NCBI GenBank assembly: GCA_003225555.1
Contig: QIAM01000024.1
Location: 32,078-96,077 of the forward strand
Direction of reading: 5' to 3'
From: Acidobacteriota bacterium
GTDB taxonomy: Bacteria; Acidobacteriota; Terriglobia; Terriglobales; Acidobacteriaceae
DNA: 64,000 nt
In this document: positions 26,670 through 34,672 of the stretch, piece after piece
Layout of the letters: every line of letters begins with the position of its first letter
Numbering within the stretch: position 1 is the stretch's first letter
The notes under the pieces: model-generated
Told to the model about the DNA's origin: nothing
Database searches by the model: none
Seen by the model: the letters and a program-made list of their open reading frames with translations, nothing else
Program-made: the position numbers and the translations under genes

Positions 26670-27911
26670 GTGGCCTCCTCCGACCTTCATCCTCGCTCCG
26701 CGCTGATCGTCCTAACCGCGCTCAACCTGCTGAACTATGCGGACCGCAACGTGCTGTTCGCGGTGCAGCCGCTGGTGCAAGATGAATTCCATCTGACGAA
26801 AGAGCAGATCGGATTCCTCACCAGCGCCTTCCTCGGGTTCTACGTGCTGGCTGCTCCGTTCGTCGGCCCGCTCGCCGATCGTTATTCCCGCAAGCTCATC
26901 ATCGCGCTCGGAGCCATGTTCTGGAGCGGCCTGACGCTGCTCACGGCAGTCACGCATAACTATACGGAGCTGCTGGTTCGGCACACTCTGGTCGGTGTCG
27001 GCGAGGCCACATTCGTCACCATCGCGCCGACCTTCGTGGCCGATCTTTTCGCGGAAGACAGGCGTGGGCGCATTCTGGGCGTTTTCTACCTGGCGATTCC
27101 GGTAGGATCGGCGGCGGGATACTTATTGGGAGGCTATCTGGCTCCGCACCATGGCTGGCGCTTCCCGTTCTATATCGCTGCTGTTCCGGGCTTCCTGCTG
27201 GCGATCGCGGTGCTGTTCCTGAAGGAGCCGGAGCGCGGGCAGTTCGACTCTCTCGCGGAGACTCCGGAGCGCGGCACGATTCTGGGCATAGCGCGCAACC
27301 CGGCGTTCCTCACGGCAACCCTCGGCATGGCCGCGATGACGTACTCTCTCGGCGGTATCCAGGTATGGATGCCTCAGTTCTTGTACAGCGAACGCGGCTA
27401 TTCTCTGCAAGCGGCGAATCTCACTTTCGGGATGGTCATCGTGATCGATGGGATCGTGGCCTCGCTGGCGGGCGGCTGGCTGGGCGACTATCTGTTGCGG
27501 CGGATGAAAGGCGCCTACTACCTGGTTTCCGCCGCCAGCATGCTGCTGGGGGTTCCGGTGATGATTGTGGCGCTGTTCGTGAAAGGAAGTATCATGCTGC
27601 CCGCGATCGGGTTGGCAGCTTTCTTTCTCTTGCTGAACACAGCACCGCTGAACGCGGCAGTCATCAATTCGGTTGGGGCCCACATCCGCGCGACCGCGAT
27701 TTCGGTAAACATCCTCGTGATTCACTGTCTCGGCGACGTGCTTTCGCCCACGATGATGGGATGGGTGGCCGACAGGCGGTCGCTGCAATCTGCTTTCGTG
27801 CTGCCAGTGATCGCCATGGTCATCTCTTCTGCCATACTGTTCTACGGGATGAAGTTTGCGCCGCAAATACAAATCGGAGCGCGCGCCCCAGTCGAGGCAG
27901 GGAAGACCTAA
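26670..27911 (+). CDS. MFS transporter (Spinster-like)
   Basis: About 413 residues from GTG 26670, with 12 predicted membrane helices. The loop GPLADRYSRKLIIALG between helices 2 and 3 is the MFS signature, LLNYADRNVLFAVQP near the start is typical of the Spinster/ExuT-like group, and RRGRILGVFYLAIPVGSAAG follows. Substrate unknown; the dapA-like gene upstream suggests an organic acid or sugar acid. The glycosyltransferase gene begins 6 bases after the stop, so the run 26670-30305 is probably an operon. A start at 26637 is possible. Confidence 0.9.
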   Translation: MASSDLHPRSALIVLTALNLLNYADRNVLFAVQPLVQDEFHLTKEQIGFLTSAFLGFYVLAAPFVGPLADRYSRKLIIALGAMFWSGLTLLTAVTHNYTELLVRHTLVGVGEATFVTIAPTFVADLFAEDRRGRILGVFYLAIPVGSAAGYLLGGYLAPHHGWRFPFYIAAVPGFLLAIAVLFLKEPERGQFDSLAETPERGTILGIARNPAFLTATLGMAAMTYSLGGIQVWMPQFLYSERGYSLQAANLTFGMVIVIDGIVASLAGGWLGDYLLRRMKGAYYLVSAASMLLGVPVMIVALFVKGSIMLPAIGLAAFFLLLNTAPLNAAVINSVGAHIRATAISVNILVIHCLGDVLSPTMMGWVADRRSLQSAFVLPVIAMVISSAILFYGMKFAPQIQIGARAPVEAGKT

Positions 27912-27917
27912 GGCCGG

Positions 27918-29138
27918 ATGCATTACTTTCACTGGATCGCGGGCACGATTCTTGCTCTTGCTTGGTTTTCTCGCATTGTTGACGCCGCTCTCGGCATGCC
28001 CCACGTTGCCGATGTTTCCCGTCCGGAATGGGACCGCAATCCCGTGGCTCCCAGTGGGAATCCGCGGGTTTCGATTATTGTCCCAGCACGGAATGAGGAA
28101 GAAGCTATTGAGCAAGCCCTGGGCACTCTACTTGCGCTCGATTACGACAACTACGAAGTGATCGCGGTCAACGACCGGTCGACCGATCGCACGGGCGAGA
28201 TTATGGAACGGATCGCGCAGAATCCCCACTTCTCGCAAAAGACGCGAGAAATGGGGCACCCAGGCTCGAATTTGGGGGGCCCGATCTTGCAGGTGATTCA
28301 TCACGACGAACTGCCTTCGGGATGGCTGGGGAAGACTCACGCTATGTGGACGGCTGCGAATCAGGCCACCGGCGATTGGCTACTCTTCACCGACGCGGAT
28401 GTGCTATTCAAGCCCGACTCGCTGCGACGTGCTCTCGTCTATGCGGAGTCAGTTCCCGCCGATCATGTTGTCTTGTTTCCGCAGATGATCATGAAGCGTC
28501 CGGGCGAGTCCATGATGATCGCGTTCTTCCAGACTATGTTTACCTTCGGACATCGCCCCTGGAAGGTTGCCGACCCCAGCACCGACGATCACATGGGAGT
28601 AGGCGCGTTCAACATGATCCGACGCAAGGTCTACGAATCGGTCGGTACCTATGAAGCGCTGCGCATGGAAGTGCTCGACGACATGAAGCTTGGCAAGGTG
28701 GTGAAGAAGGCGGGCTTCGCCCAGCGCAACGTCTTCGGCGGTGACCTGATTTCTCTGCGCTGGGCGCATGGCGCGATGGGCGTGGTGAACAATCTCACTA
28801 AGAATTTCTTTGCGGTGCTGTCATTTCAGTGGCCGCGGACGGTTGTCTCGGCTGTGGGACTGGCATTCCTTAACCTCACGCCGTTTCTAGGAATCTGGTT
28901 CGCTCATGGTTGGGAACGCGTTCCCTATGCCATCGCCTTACTCTCCATATTCCTTATCTATCTGGGGATGTCGTGGCGCTCGGCGGTTCCGATCTATTAC
29001 TTCTTTCTGCATCCTGTCAGCTCGGTGCTGTTCATCTATACCTTGCTGCGCTCCATGCTTCTGACGCTTTGGAACGACGGCATTGTCTGGCGCGGGACGA
29101 AGTATCCGCTGGAAGATTTACGCAAGGGTATGGTGTGA
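27918..29138 (+). CDS. Family 2 glycosyltransferase (CrtQ/HpnB-like)
   Basis: Encodes 406 residues. An N-terminal membrane helix is followed by the GT2 domain: PRVSIIVPARNEEEAIEQAL, VIAVNDRSTDRTGEIM, WLLFTDADVLFKPDSLR (DxD) and EVLDDMKLGKVVKKAG (ED acid base), with a conserved VGAFNMIRRKVYE. Two to four C-terminal helices follow. CrtQ and HpnB decorate carotenoid or hopanoid lipids; a lipid acceptor is the inference. Residues 102-115 (NPHFSQKTREMGHP) are encoded by a family B palindrome and interrupt the loop before LQVIHHDELPSGWLGK. Confidence 0.9.
   Translation: MHYFHWIAGTILALAWFSRIVDAALGMPHVADVSRPEWDRNPVAPSGNPRVSIIVPARNEEEAIEQALGTLLALDYDNYEVIAVNDRSTDRTGEIMERIAQNPHFSQKTREMGHPGSNLGGPILQVIHHDELPSGWLGKTHAMWTAANQATGDWLLFTDADVLFKPDSLRRALVYAESVPADHVVLFPQMIMKRPGESMMIAFFQTMFTFGHRPWKVADPSTDDHMGVGAFNMIRRKVYESVGTYEALRMEVLDDMKLGKVVKKAGFAQRNVFGGDLISLRWAHGAMGVVNNLTKNFFAVLSFQWPRTVVSAVGLAFLNLTPFLGIWFAHGWERVPYAIALLSIFLIYLGMSWRSAVPIYYFFLHPVSSVLFIYTLLRSMLLTLWNDGIVWRGTKYPLEDLRKGMV
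28223..28262. repeat. Family B hairpin inside the glycosyltransferase gene
   Basis: CCCCACTTCTCGC and GCGAGAAATGGGG pair with one mismatch around the 7-base loop AAAAGAC and are followed by CACCC, as in the other family B copies. It is read through in frame. Confidence 0.8.
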
Positions 29139-29168
29139 GCAAATCATTCATCGTTGTAGGCTTCTGCG

Positions 29169-30305
29169 ATGGCCATACCCACGCACGATGTCTCTTTCAT
29201 TTTCGTTGAACTGGGCGCGGCCATCGTGGGCCTGGCGATTCTGGCCAGACTGGCGAACCGCTGGGGCTTTTCCGCAATCCCTCTCTATTTGATCGCGGGT
29301 CTTGCTTTCGGAAACGGTGGCCTCGCGCCTCTCCACTTCAGCTCAGAGTTTATTCGGGTCGGCGGCGAAATCGGTGTGCTCCTGCTGCTATTCATGCTGG
29401 GCATGGAGTACAGCGGGGACGAACTGAAAACCAGTCTTCGGCGGGGCCTTACCGCGGGCCTGTTGGATTTTGTGCTGAACTTCACGCCCGGACTGGCTGC
29501 CGGCTTTCTTCTCGGTTGGTCAGCACTGGCCAGCATGCTGCTGGGTGGCGTCACTTACATCTCATCCTCGGGAGTCGTCGCCAAAGTGCTTTCCGAAGTA
29601 GGGCGTCTGAACAATCCAGAGACACAGCTGGTCCTCTCAGTGCTGGTGCTGGAGGATCTGGCGATGGCCGTCTACCTGCCGCTCGTGGGTGTGCTGCTTC
29701 TGGGCGGCGGACCGGGCAAGATTGCAATTGCGATCCTGATTGCCATCGTCACGGTCGCTATGGTGCTGATCGTAGCGGTTCGTTATGGCCATTCATTGAG
29801 CCGTTTCGTCGCTCACGAGTCCGACGAGATTATTCTGCTTACAACGTTCGGAACTGTTCTGCTCGTGGCGGGTATTGCGCAGCGCCTGCACGTTTCGGCA
29901 GCAATCGGCGCGTTTCTGGTCGGAATCGCCGTATCCGGTCCGATTGCCGAGCAGTCGCGACGACTTCTCGCCCCGCTCCGCGACTTGTTCGCTGCCACGT
30001 TCTTTTTCTTCTTCGGCCTGCAGATTGCGCCAAGTTCACTGCTCCCTGCTGTGCGTATGGCTGCCGGACTGGCGGCAATCACAGCTGCGACCAAGGTCCT
30101 GGCCGGATATCTGGCGGGACGCAGCGCTGGCATTGAGAGCAAAGCGGCTTTGCGAGCAGGAATAATCCTGGTTCCACGGGGCGAGTTCTCCATTGTGATC
30201 GCAGGTCTGGGGGCTGCGATCGAACCTGCGCTGGGTCCGCTCTCAGCTGGCTACGTGCTTCTGCTGGCGATCCTCGGCCCATTGCTGGTGCGCATCGTGA
30301 AATGA
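29169..30305 (+). CDS. Cation:proton antiporter (KefB/CPA2 family), transporter domain only
   Basis: Encodes 378 residues in about 12 helices. Motifs are LAILARLANRWGFSAIPLYL, GVLLLLFMLGMEYSGDEL, YISSSGVVAKVLSEVGRLNN, LVLSVLVLEDLAMAVYL (ED/ND pair for ion exchange) and GRSAGIESKAALRAGIILVP with RGEFSIVIA. It lacks the C-terminal RCK/TrkA-N regulatory domain of KefB/KefC, so it is probably an ungated Na+ or K+/H+ exchanger. It lies 30 bases after the glycosyltransferase on the same strand. Confidence 0.9.
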   Translation: MAIPTHDVSFIFVELGAAIVGLAILARLANRWGFSAIPLYLIAGLAFGNGGLAPLHFSSEFIRVGGEIGVLLLLFMLGMEYSGDELKTSLRRGLTAGLLDFVLNFTPGLAAGFLLGWSALASMLLGGVTYISSSGVVAKVLSEVGRLNNPETQLVLSVLVLEDLAMAVYLPLVGVLLLGGGPGKIAIAILIAIVTVAMVLIVAVRYGHSLSRFVAHESDEIILLTTFGTVLLVAGIAQRLHVSAAIGAFLVGIAVSGPIAEQSRRLLAPLRDLFAATFFFFFGLQIAPSSLLPAVRMAAGLAAITAATKVLAGYLAGRSAGIESKAALRAGIILVPRGEFSIVIAGLGAAIEPALGPLSAGYVLLLAILGPLLVRIVK

Positions 30306-30330
30306 GCCACCCAGGTCGAACAGCGTTGGC

Positions 30331-30804
30331 TTACTCAGGCGGGTTGTCGCCCTCGACGTTGTTGCCGTAGGTCGCGCTGGTCGACCGTTTGGCCTTGTGC
30401 TTCTTTGGTTTCCGGGATGGGTGCAGGCGTCCCGCGCTGTAGTGCCCGCGATTGTCGACGTCATAGTTCTTGGGCAGCGGTGGAATCATGGCGGCTCCGC
30501 CTCTGAGCTGCGAAATCCGCTTCAGGATGATCTCCGGCCTCCCGTCGTAGAGCTTTACGGCTCCGTTAACTTCGATTGTGCGGCCTGCCAGTTGGCGTAC
30601 GTCTCCGACATCCTTCAGGTCAGAAGGGAAGACCACAACAGTAAACGGGCACGCCGCATGATCTTCACAGAAGTCGACGAAGTGAACGCCCTTGTTTCCG
30701 ATCTTTACTCGCAAAACTTTGCCGGTCACGCATTTGGTTTCCCCGATATGCTGGCTGGCTTCGTGGATGGGAATACAGTCAGAGGCGGCGGAGAGAACAG
30801 ACAA
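30331..30804 (-). CDS. OB-fold-like hypothetical protein, probably exported
   Basis: 157 residues from TTG 30804. An OB-fold pattern is visible: SQHIGETKCVTGKVLRVKIG, VHFVDFCEDHAACPFTVVVF, AGRTIEVNGAVKLYDGRPEI and ILKRISQL, as in DUF5666-like and bacterial OB-fold proteins. The C-terminus is basic (KPKKHKAKRS). Upstream, in frame, lies LLLVVAVCGLSVLSAAS, a good signal-peptide core, but no ATG or GTG precedes it before the stop, so the true start is unclear; a CTG start or a frameshift is possible. Convergent with the antiporter gene. Confidence 0.6.
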   Translation of the reverse strand: MSVLSAASDCIPIHEASQHIGETKCVTGKVLRVKIGNKGVHFVDFCEDHAACPFTVVVFPSDLKDVGDVRQLAGRTIEVNGAVKLYDGRPEIILKRISQLRGGAAMIPPLPKNYDVDNRGHYSAGRLHPSRKPKKHKAKRSTSATYGNNVEGDNPPE

Positions 30805-30953
30805 TCCGCAAACCGCGACAACGAGTAGCAGATTCTGTCCCAGCTTCTCATCCGGTCATTCTACGAACGCGACAGCGATGAGCCTGTGACGAAATGCAAG
30901 AATCCTGCAAAGAGTCCCAATGTGAAACTCCCCGTCACAATTCCGGCGACACG

Positions 30954-31322
30954 CTATGGGCAGACAAGGCGCGCGGAAGCGGTGAGCATTTTGGTCGAGG
31001 AAGTTGAGCCCGTGCTGGGAGCACTGGAATTCGCGGGCGCCATTGCGATGATTAGATCCGGGCTAGGCCCCGAGACGGTGCACTGGACCACCATCGGCTG
31101 AGGCGAAAGACTGTACCGCGGAGCCGGCGGTGCGCCCGTCCAGAAGACCGGAAGCGGGCTTACGGTCGTCGGTGCGGAAGAAAACGTTCCTGTCGCGACG
31201 AACTGAGCCTGCTGCCCGGTCATGGTCTGGGTGATGGAAATGGATTGAAGCCGCCGACCGCTGCCGCAGGAGATGGTAAGAGAGGTGACGCCCAGAAGAA
31301 GAAGAGCCCAGGACTTCCGCAT
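30954..31322 (-). CDS. Small hypothetical lipoprotein
   Basis: 122 residues. A lipobox VTSLTISC marks the lipidation site, followed by GSGRRLQSISITQTMTGQQA and QFVATGTFSSAPTTVSPLPV, a pattern I associate with Ig-like (BIG2-type) acidobacterial lipoproteins, then SSTKMLTASARLVCP at the end. The domain is short. No role can be assigned. The small plus-strand frame over its end is an antisense shadow. Confidence 0.7.
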   Translation of the reverse strand: MRKSWALLLLGVTSLTISCGSGRRLQSISITQTMTGQQAQFVATGTFSSAPTTVSPLPVFWTGAPPAPRYSLSPQPMVVQCTVSGPSPDLIIAMAPANSSAPSTGSTSSTKMLTASARLVCP

Positions 31323-31448
31323 GGAATCCTCCTAGTTCTGCCATTAACCCGAAGAGCGGGTAGAAGTTGCTAGGTCAGGCCCAATCTTGGAGCCGCCTTG
31401 CCCACCTCCCGCGGAAAGAGGGCGAGAAGTGGGGCGTTCGATAGAGTC

Positions 31449-31793
31449 TTACTTGAATGACTTTACCGCCGCCGCCTCGTCATCCTTCACGTCGAAGACG
31501 GTGTACAGCTTGGTGATCTGCAGCAGATCGTTCACCTTCTTGGTCAGCTTCAGCAGCTTCAATTCGCCGCCTTGATTCTTGGTCGTGGTAAAGGCGCTGA
31601 CCAATTCGCCGATGCCTGAGCTGTCAATGTAATTCACATCCGCCAGGTTCAACAGGATCTTCTTATTCCCCTTGGAAAGCAGGTCGCGCACCGTGTCGCG
31701 CAGGATGACGCTGCCTTCGCCCAGGGTGATGCGTCCGCTGCAATCCACGATCGCCACACCATCCACTTGCCGAGTTCCAACCTTCATCGTCAC
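31449..31793 (-). CDS. STAS-domain anti-sigma factor antagonist
   Basis: Encodes 114 residues, one STAS domain. The key site is NYIDSSGIGELVSAF near residue 56, whose serine is the usual phosphorylation target of an RsbW/SpoIIAB-like kinase. GRITLGEGSVILRDTV and LKLTKKVNDLLQITKL match the family. The RsbW-like kinase gene lies immediately upstream on the same strand and overlaps by 4 bases, so the two form a partner-switching module. The sigma factor they control is not in the window. Confidence 0.92.
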   Translation of the reverse strand: MTMKVGTRQVDGVAIVDCSGRITLGEGSVILRDTVRDLLSKGNKKILLNLADVNYIDSSGIGELVSAFTTTKNQGGELKLLKLTKKVNDLLQITKLYTVFDVKDDEAAAVKSFK

Positions 31794-32242
31794 TGGGAAG
31801 CCTCCTTGTCGCCCGCGGTTGGCCCGTGGACGTGCTTGATCAGTTTCAGTTCCGTGCCCGTCTTGGACGGGCGAATCTCCACCACATCCATGAACGAGCG
31901 CATCAGGAAAATTCCGCGCCCGGACGTTTTGAGCAGATTCTCCGGAGCCAGAGGATTAGGAATCTTGCTCAAGTCCATCCCCTTACCCTGGTCGCGAATG
32001 GTGATGACCAGCTCCTTATCCGTCCGCTCAAAGGCCAGCGTCACCTTCTTGTCCGACGCATACTCGTTCCCGTGCAGGACGGCGTTGACTGCGCCCTCGC
32101 GCACGGCCATGGAAATCTGCATAACTTCGTCATCGCCGAACCCTAAATCTGTAGCTATGCGGGTGGCCTTTTCTTCCGCGCTATCCACCGTGTCCAAAGT
32201 GGAGTCGAGCGTGTAAGAGACCCGTTGCTCGGTCATGGCCAT
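31790..32242 (-). CDS. RsbW-like anti-sigma factor serine kinase (GHKL ATPase)
   Basis: Encodes 150 residues from ATG 32242 (or 32236); the long upstream extension in the same frame is not supported. GHKL motifs: N-box ISMAVREGAVNAVLHGNEY, G1 VITIRDQGKGMDLS and G2 GRGIFLMRSFMDVVEI. It should bind a sigma factor and phosphorylate the STAS partner encoded next. The stop overlaps the STAS start, so translation is coupled. Promoter not identified. Confidence 0.9.
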   Translation of the reverse strand: MAMTEQRVSYTLDSTLDTVDSAEEKATRIATDLGFGDDEVMQISMAVREGAVNAVLHGNEYASDKKVTLAFERTDKELVITIRDQGKGMDLSKIPNPLAPENLLKTSGRGIFLMRSFMDVVEIRPSKTGTELKLIKHVHGPTAGDKEASQ

Positions 32243-32411
32243 AGACGAACGAGAAGTATGCTTAAGGGCCCGCCACCAGTCTCTGCATGGATTCAATCGG
32301 CTGGCAAGCTCTCGCCGGAAGCGTTTTCCGGCGAATGCGGTAGTGTGCCTGTCGGAGGCGGAATTGTCAACGCGGGGATCGCTGCAGTCGCTGCAGACCC
32401 AGTCAGCAGAA

Positions 32412-33956
32412 CTACCTAGCCGCCGCCACCTGCGGAACCAGTTCAGCCGTCCGCAGGAAATCATAGTTCCCCGCCGGATTCAGCTTCAAGTTGGCCACGC
32501 GGCGGTTGTGGACCAGAACGTTATCCAGATACCACAGATTCACGTAGGGGACATCGGTCGCCAGGATACGCTGCACCTCTGCATACAGCGGCTTGCGTAG
32601 CTTGGGATCGATTTCACGCCGCGCCTGGTCGATCAGGGCGTCCACGCGGGGATTCGAGTAGAAGACGCGATTGGCTCCATTTGGCGGAAACTTCGCGGAA
32701 TGACACGAATATTCGAAGATGTCCGGATCTTCGTTCCCTCCGATCCAGCGTAGCCCATACATCTGGAACGCCCCGTGCGTCACGTCGGAGAAAAACGTGG
32801 CGAACTCAAAGGTACGAACGTCGAGCGCGATCCCCACCTCGCGCAGTTGCTGTTGTATTACAGCGACCATCAGCCGCGTATTTTCGTCGGTGGAGGTCTT
32901 CATCGTGATGTGGAAGCGTACGCCATTGACGAGTGGATGGCCCGCGGCATCGAGCAGTTGGTTGGCGCGATTGGGATCATGATCGTAGCCAGGGACATCC
33001 CCGTTGTAGGCCCAGCTCTGCGGCGGAAGCAAACTGCGGGCGGGTTGCGCCTGTCCTCGCCACAAATATTCGACCATCGGCTGCCGGTCGAGAGCATAGG
33101 CGATGGCCTGCCTCACTCGCGCATCTTTCAGGATGGGATCGCGCGTGTTGAATCCCAGGTAAGCCAGCCTGGTGCCGGCCCCACGTTCGACGGCAAGGCG
33201 AGGCTCGCGTCGCAGAGTGATCACGGTATCGGGTGGGTAGGACGCGTTGATAGCAACGTCGGCACTGCCCTTGCGAAGTTCGAGAGCCTGCGTAGTCGCA
33301 TCTGGCACTATTGCGAATCGCACCCGAGCGAGCTTCGCCTTCTCGCCCCAATACTCGTCGTTGCGTTCGAGGATGACGTCTCGATCAGTTTCCGCGCTGA
33401 GAAACTTGAAGGGCCCGGAGCCGATCGGATGCCGCGTCATTTCATCTCCACTGCCGTAGGGCACGATTCCGATGGCAGCATCCGCCAGATTCCAGAGCAG
33501 CGGTGAGTCCGGCTCCTTCAAGTGAAATACCACGGTAGAGTCGTCCGGCGCATCGATCCGGTCCACAAAGCGATAGTTGGCGGTCTTGGTGCTGCGAATC
33601 TTGCCTTGCAGCAACGAGTCGAAAGTCCACTTCACGTCGCGTGAGGTCAGCGGCCGGTCATCATGAAACTTGACTCCATGATGCAGATGAAAGATGTAGG
33701 TTAGCGGATCGGGAATGTCCCAGCGCTCGGCCAGATCGGGCACAACGTTCAAGTTATCTCCGCGCGCCAGCAGCCCGTCAAAGATCAAGGCGTCTATGCG
33801 CGCCGATTGCGCATCAAGGCCCACCCGAGGATCAAGATTCGTAGGACTCGATTCGATGATCATCACGAGTGTGCCAGGATCGGATTTGCCGGAACACGAC
33901 ACCAGGGAGACGAGCAATCCGAGCGCGACGAGGACCACGAAAGCCCGAAGCACCAC
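32412..33956 (-). CDS. Extracellular solute-binding protein (peptide/nickel family, DppA/OppA-like)
   Basis: About 514 residues from GTG 33956 (33953 is equally possible). The frame continues upstream into a family A repeat and the DUF1697 gene and is not used. The lipobox is LVSLVSC. Family segments are SSPTNLDPRVGLDAQSARID, GVKFHDDRPLTSRDVKWTFD, HPIGSGPFKFL, YLGFNTRDPILKDARVRQAI and TMKTSTDENTRLMVAVIQQQ. It should capture peptides or similar solutes for an ABC importer, but no permease or ATPase gene is adjacent. The family A copy lies only a few bases before the start. Confidence 0.9.
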   Translation of the reverse strand: MVLRAFVVLVALGLLVSLVSCSGKSDPGTLVMIIESSPTNLDPRVGLDAQSARIDALIFDGLLARGDNLNVVPDLAERWDIPDPLTYIFHLHHGVKFHDDRPLTSRDVKWTFDSLLQGKIRSTKTANYRFVDRIDAPDDSTVVFHLKEPDSPLLWNLADAAIGIVPYGSGDEMTRHPIGSGPFKFLSAETDRDVILERNDEYWGEKAKLARVRFAIVPDATTQALELRKGSADVAINASYPPDTVITLRREPRLAVERGAGTRLAYLGFNTRDPILKDARVRQAIAYALDRQPMVEYLWRGQAQPARSLLPPQSWAYNGDVPGYDHDPNRANQLLDAAGHPLVNGVRFHITMKTSTDENTRLMVAVIQQQLREVGIALDVRTFEFATFFSDVTHGAFQMYGLRWIGGNEDPDIFEYSCHSAKFPPNGANRVFYSNPRVDALIDQARREIDPKLRKPLYAEVQRILATDVPYVNLWYLDNVLVHNRRVANLKLNPAGNYDFLRTAELVPQVAAAR

Positions 33957-33959
33957 GGC

Positions 33960-34010
33960 ACATGTGGGGACAGCCGCCCCCGGCTGTCCATTCGTCCCGA
34001 AGGGACGAGG
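33960..34010 (+). repeat. Family A copy at the start of the solute-binding protein gene
   Basis: CATGTGGGGACAGCCG, loop CCCC, CGGCTGTCC, followed by hairpin 2 with stem TCGTCCC/GGGACGA and loop GAA. It abuts the GTG start of the minus-strand gene, so it occupies the expected ribosome-binding region. Confidence 0.8.
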
Positions 34011-34042
34011 GGTTCTCTGCTTCCCTGTGCACCGCGCAAGCA

Positions 34043-34591
34043 TCACTTGCAGTCCAGGCACATCTGATGAATGGCGTTCACGGTTCTCCAATTGCGCGTC
34101 GTAGTCACCACGGCGAGCGCCTTCTCCCACGGAACTTTCCACAGGCTGCTGCCGGAGAATCCGTTGGGCAAGTGTAAAAAGATGTCCCTGCCTACACACC
34201 GCGACTGATCGGGAGCAACGGTAAACTCAGCCAGCCTCTTCAGTGCAGGTGCCGCGGGAATCTCCGACAGAAAGGTGACATGAAGTTTCTCCAGGTCAAT
34301 GCCACGCTGTTTCAGGAAGGGATTGGCAGCAACGATCTCGCCCAGTTCAGCACTCGTTCTAACAATCACCGAAGCAGAGAAACCAAAGTCGCTGACAATC
34401 CTGTCCTCGATTTTATTGCCCAGCGCCGCGGAGGAACCCTTGCCGGCCTTGAACACCACGTTCCCGCTCTGGATGTAAGTCTTCACCTGGTCGAACCCCA
34501 GCCCTTCGAACGACTTTCGCAAGTCATCCATCTTGACTCGCTTGTGCGGGCCAATATTGATTCCGCGCAGCATGGCAACATAGATAGGCAT
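34043..34591 (-). CDS. DUF1697 protein
   Basis: 182 residues from ATG 34591. It begins MPIYVAMLRGINIGPHKRVK, then DDLRKSFEGLGFDQVKTYIQ and SGNVVFKAG, the hallmark of DUF1697 (two-domain alpha+beta proteins of unknown function, widespread in soil bacteria). NPFLKQRGIDLEKLHVTFL and SSLWKVPWEKALAVVTTTRN match the second half. Family function unknown. A family A copy with a nested segment lies just upstream, between it and anmK. Confidence 0.88.
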   Translation of the reverse strand: MPIYVAMLRGINIGPHKRVKMDDLRKSFEGLGFDQVKTYIQSGNVVFKAGKGSSAALGNKIEDRIVSDFGFSASVIVRTSAELGEIVAANPFLKQRGIDLEKLHVTFLSEIPAAPALKRLAEFTVAPDQSRCVGRDIFLHLPNGFSGSSLWKVPWEKALAVVTTTRNWRTVNAIHQMCLDCK

Positions 34592-34600
34592 AGTTGACTC

Positions 34601-34665
34601 ACGTAGGGACAGCCGCCTCTTCGGCAAGCTCAGGGCAGGCCTCGGCTGTCCGGTCGGCGCAAAGC
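34601..34665 (+). repeat. Family A copy interrupted by a family C-like segment
   Basis: GTAGGGACAGCCGCCT and CTCGGCTGTCCGG are the two halves of family A hairpin 1. Between them, at about 34618-34640, lies CTTCGGCAAGCTCAGGG plus CAGGC, the family C motif. Hairpin 2 is degenerate here. The nesting shows that C entered after A. Confidence 0.75.
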
Positions 34666-34672
34666 GAGCCTA

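Noticed and set aside
30886..31101. 71-codon plus-strand frame
   Set aside because: Overlaps the 3' end of a lipoprotein gene with a clear lipobox and has no domain.
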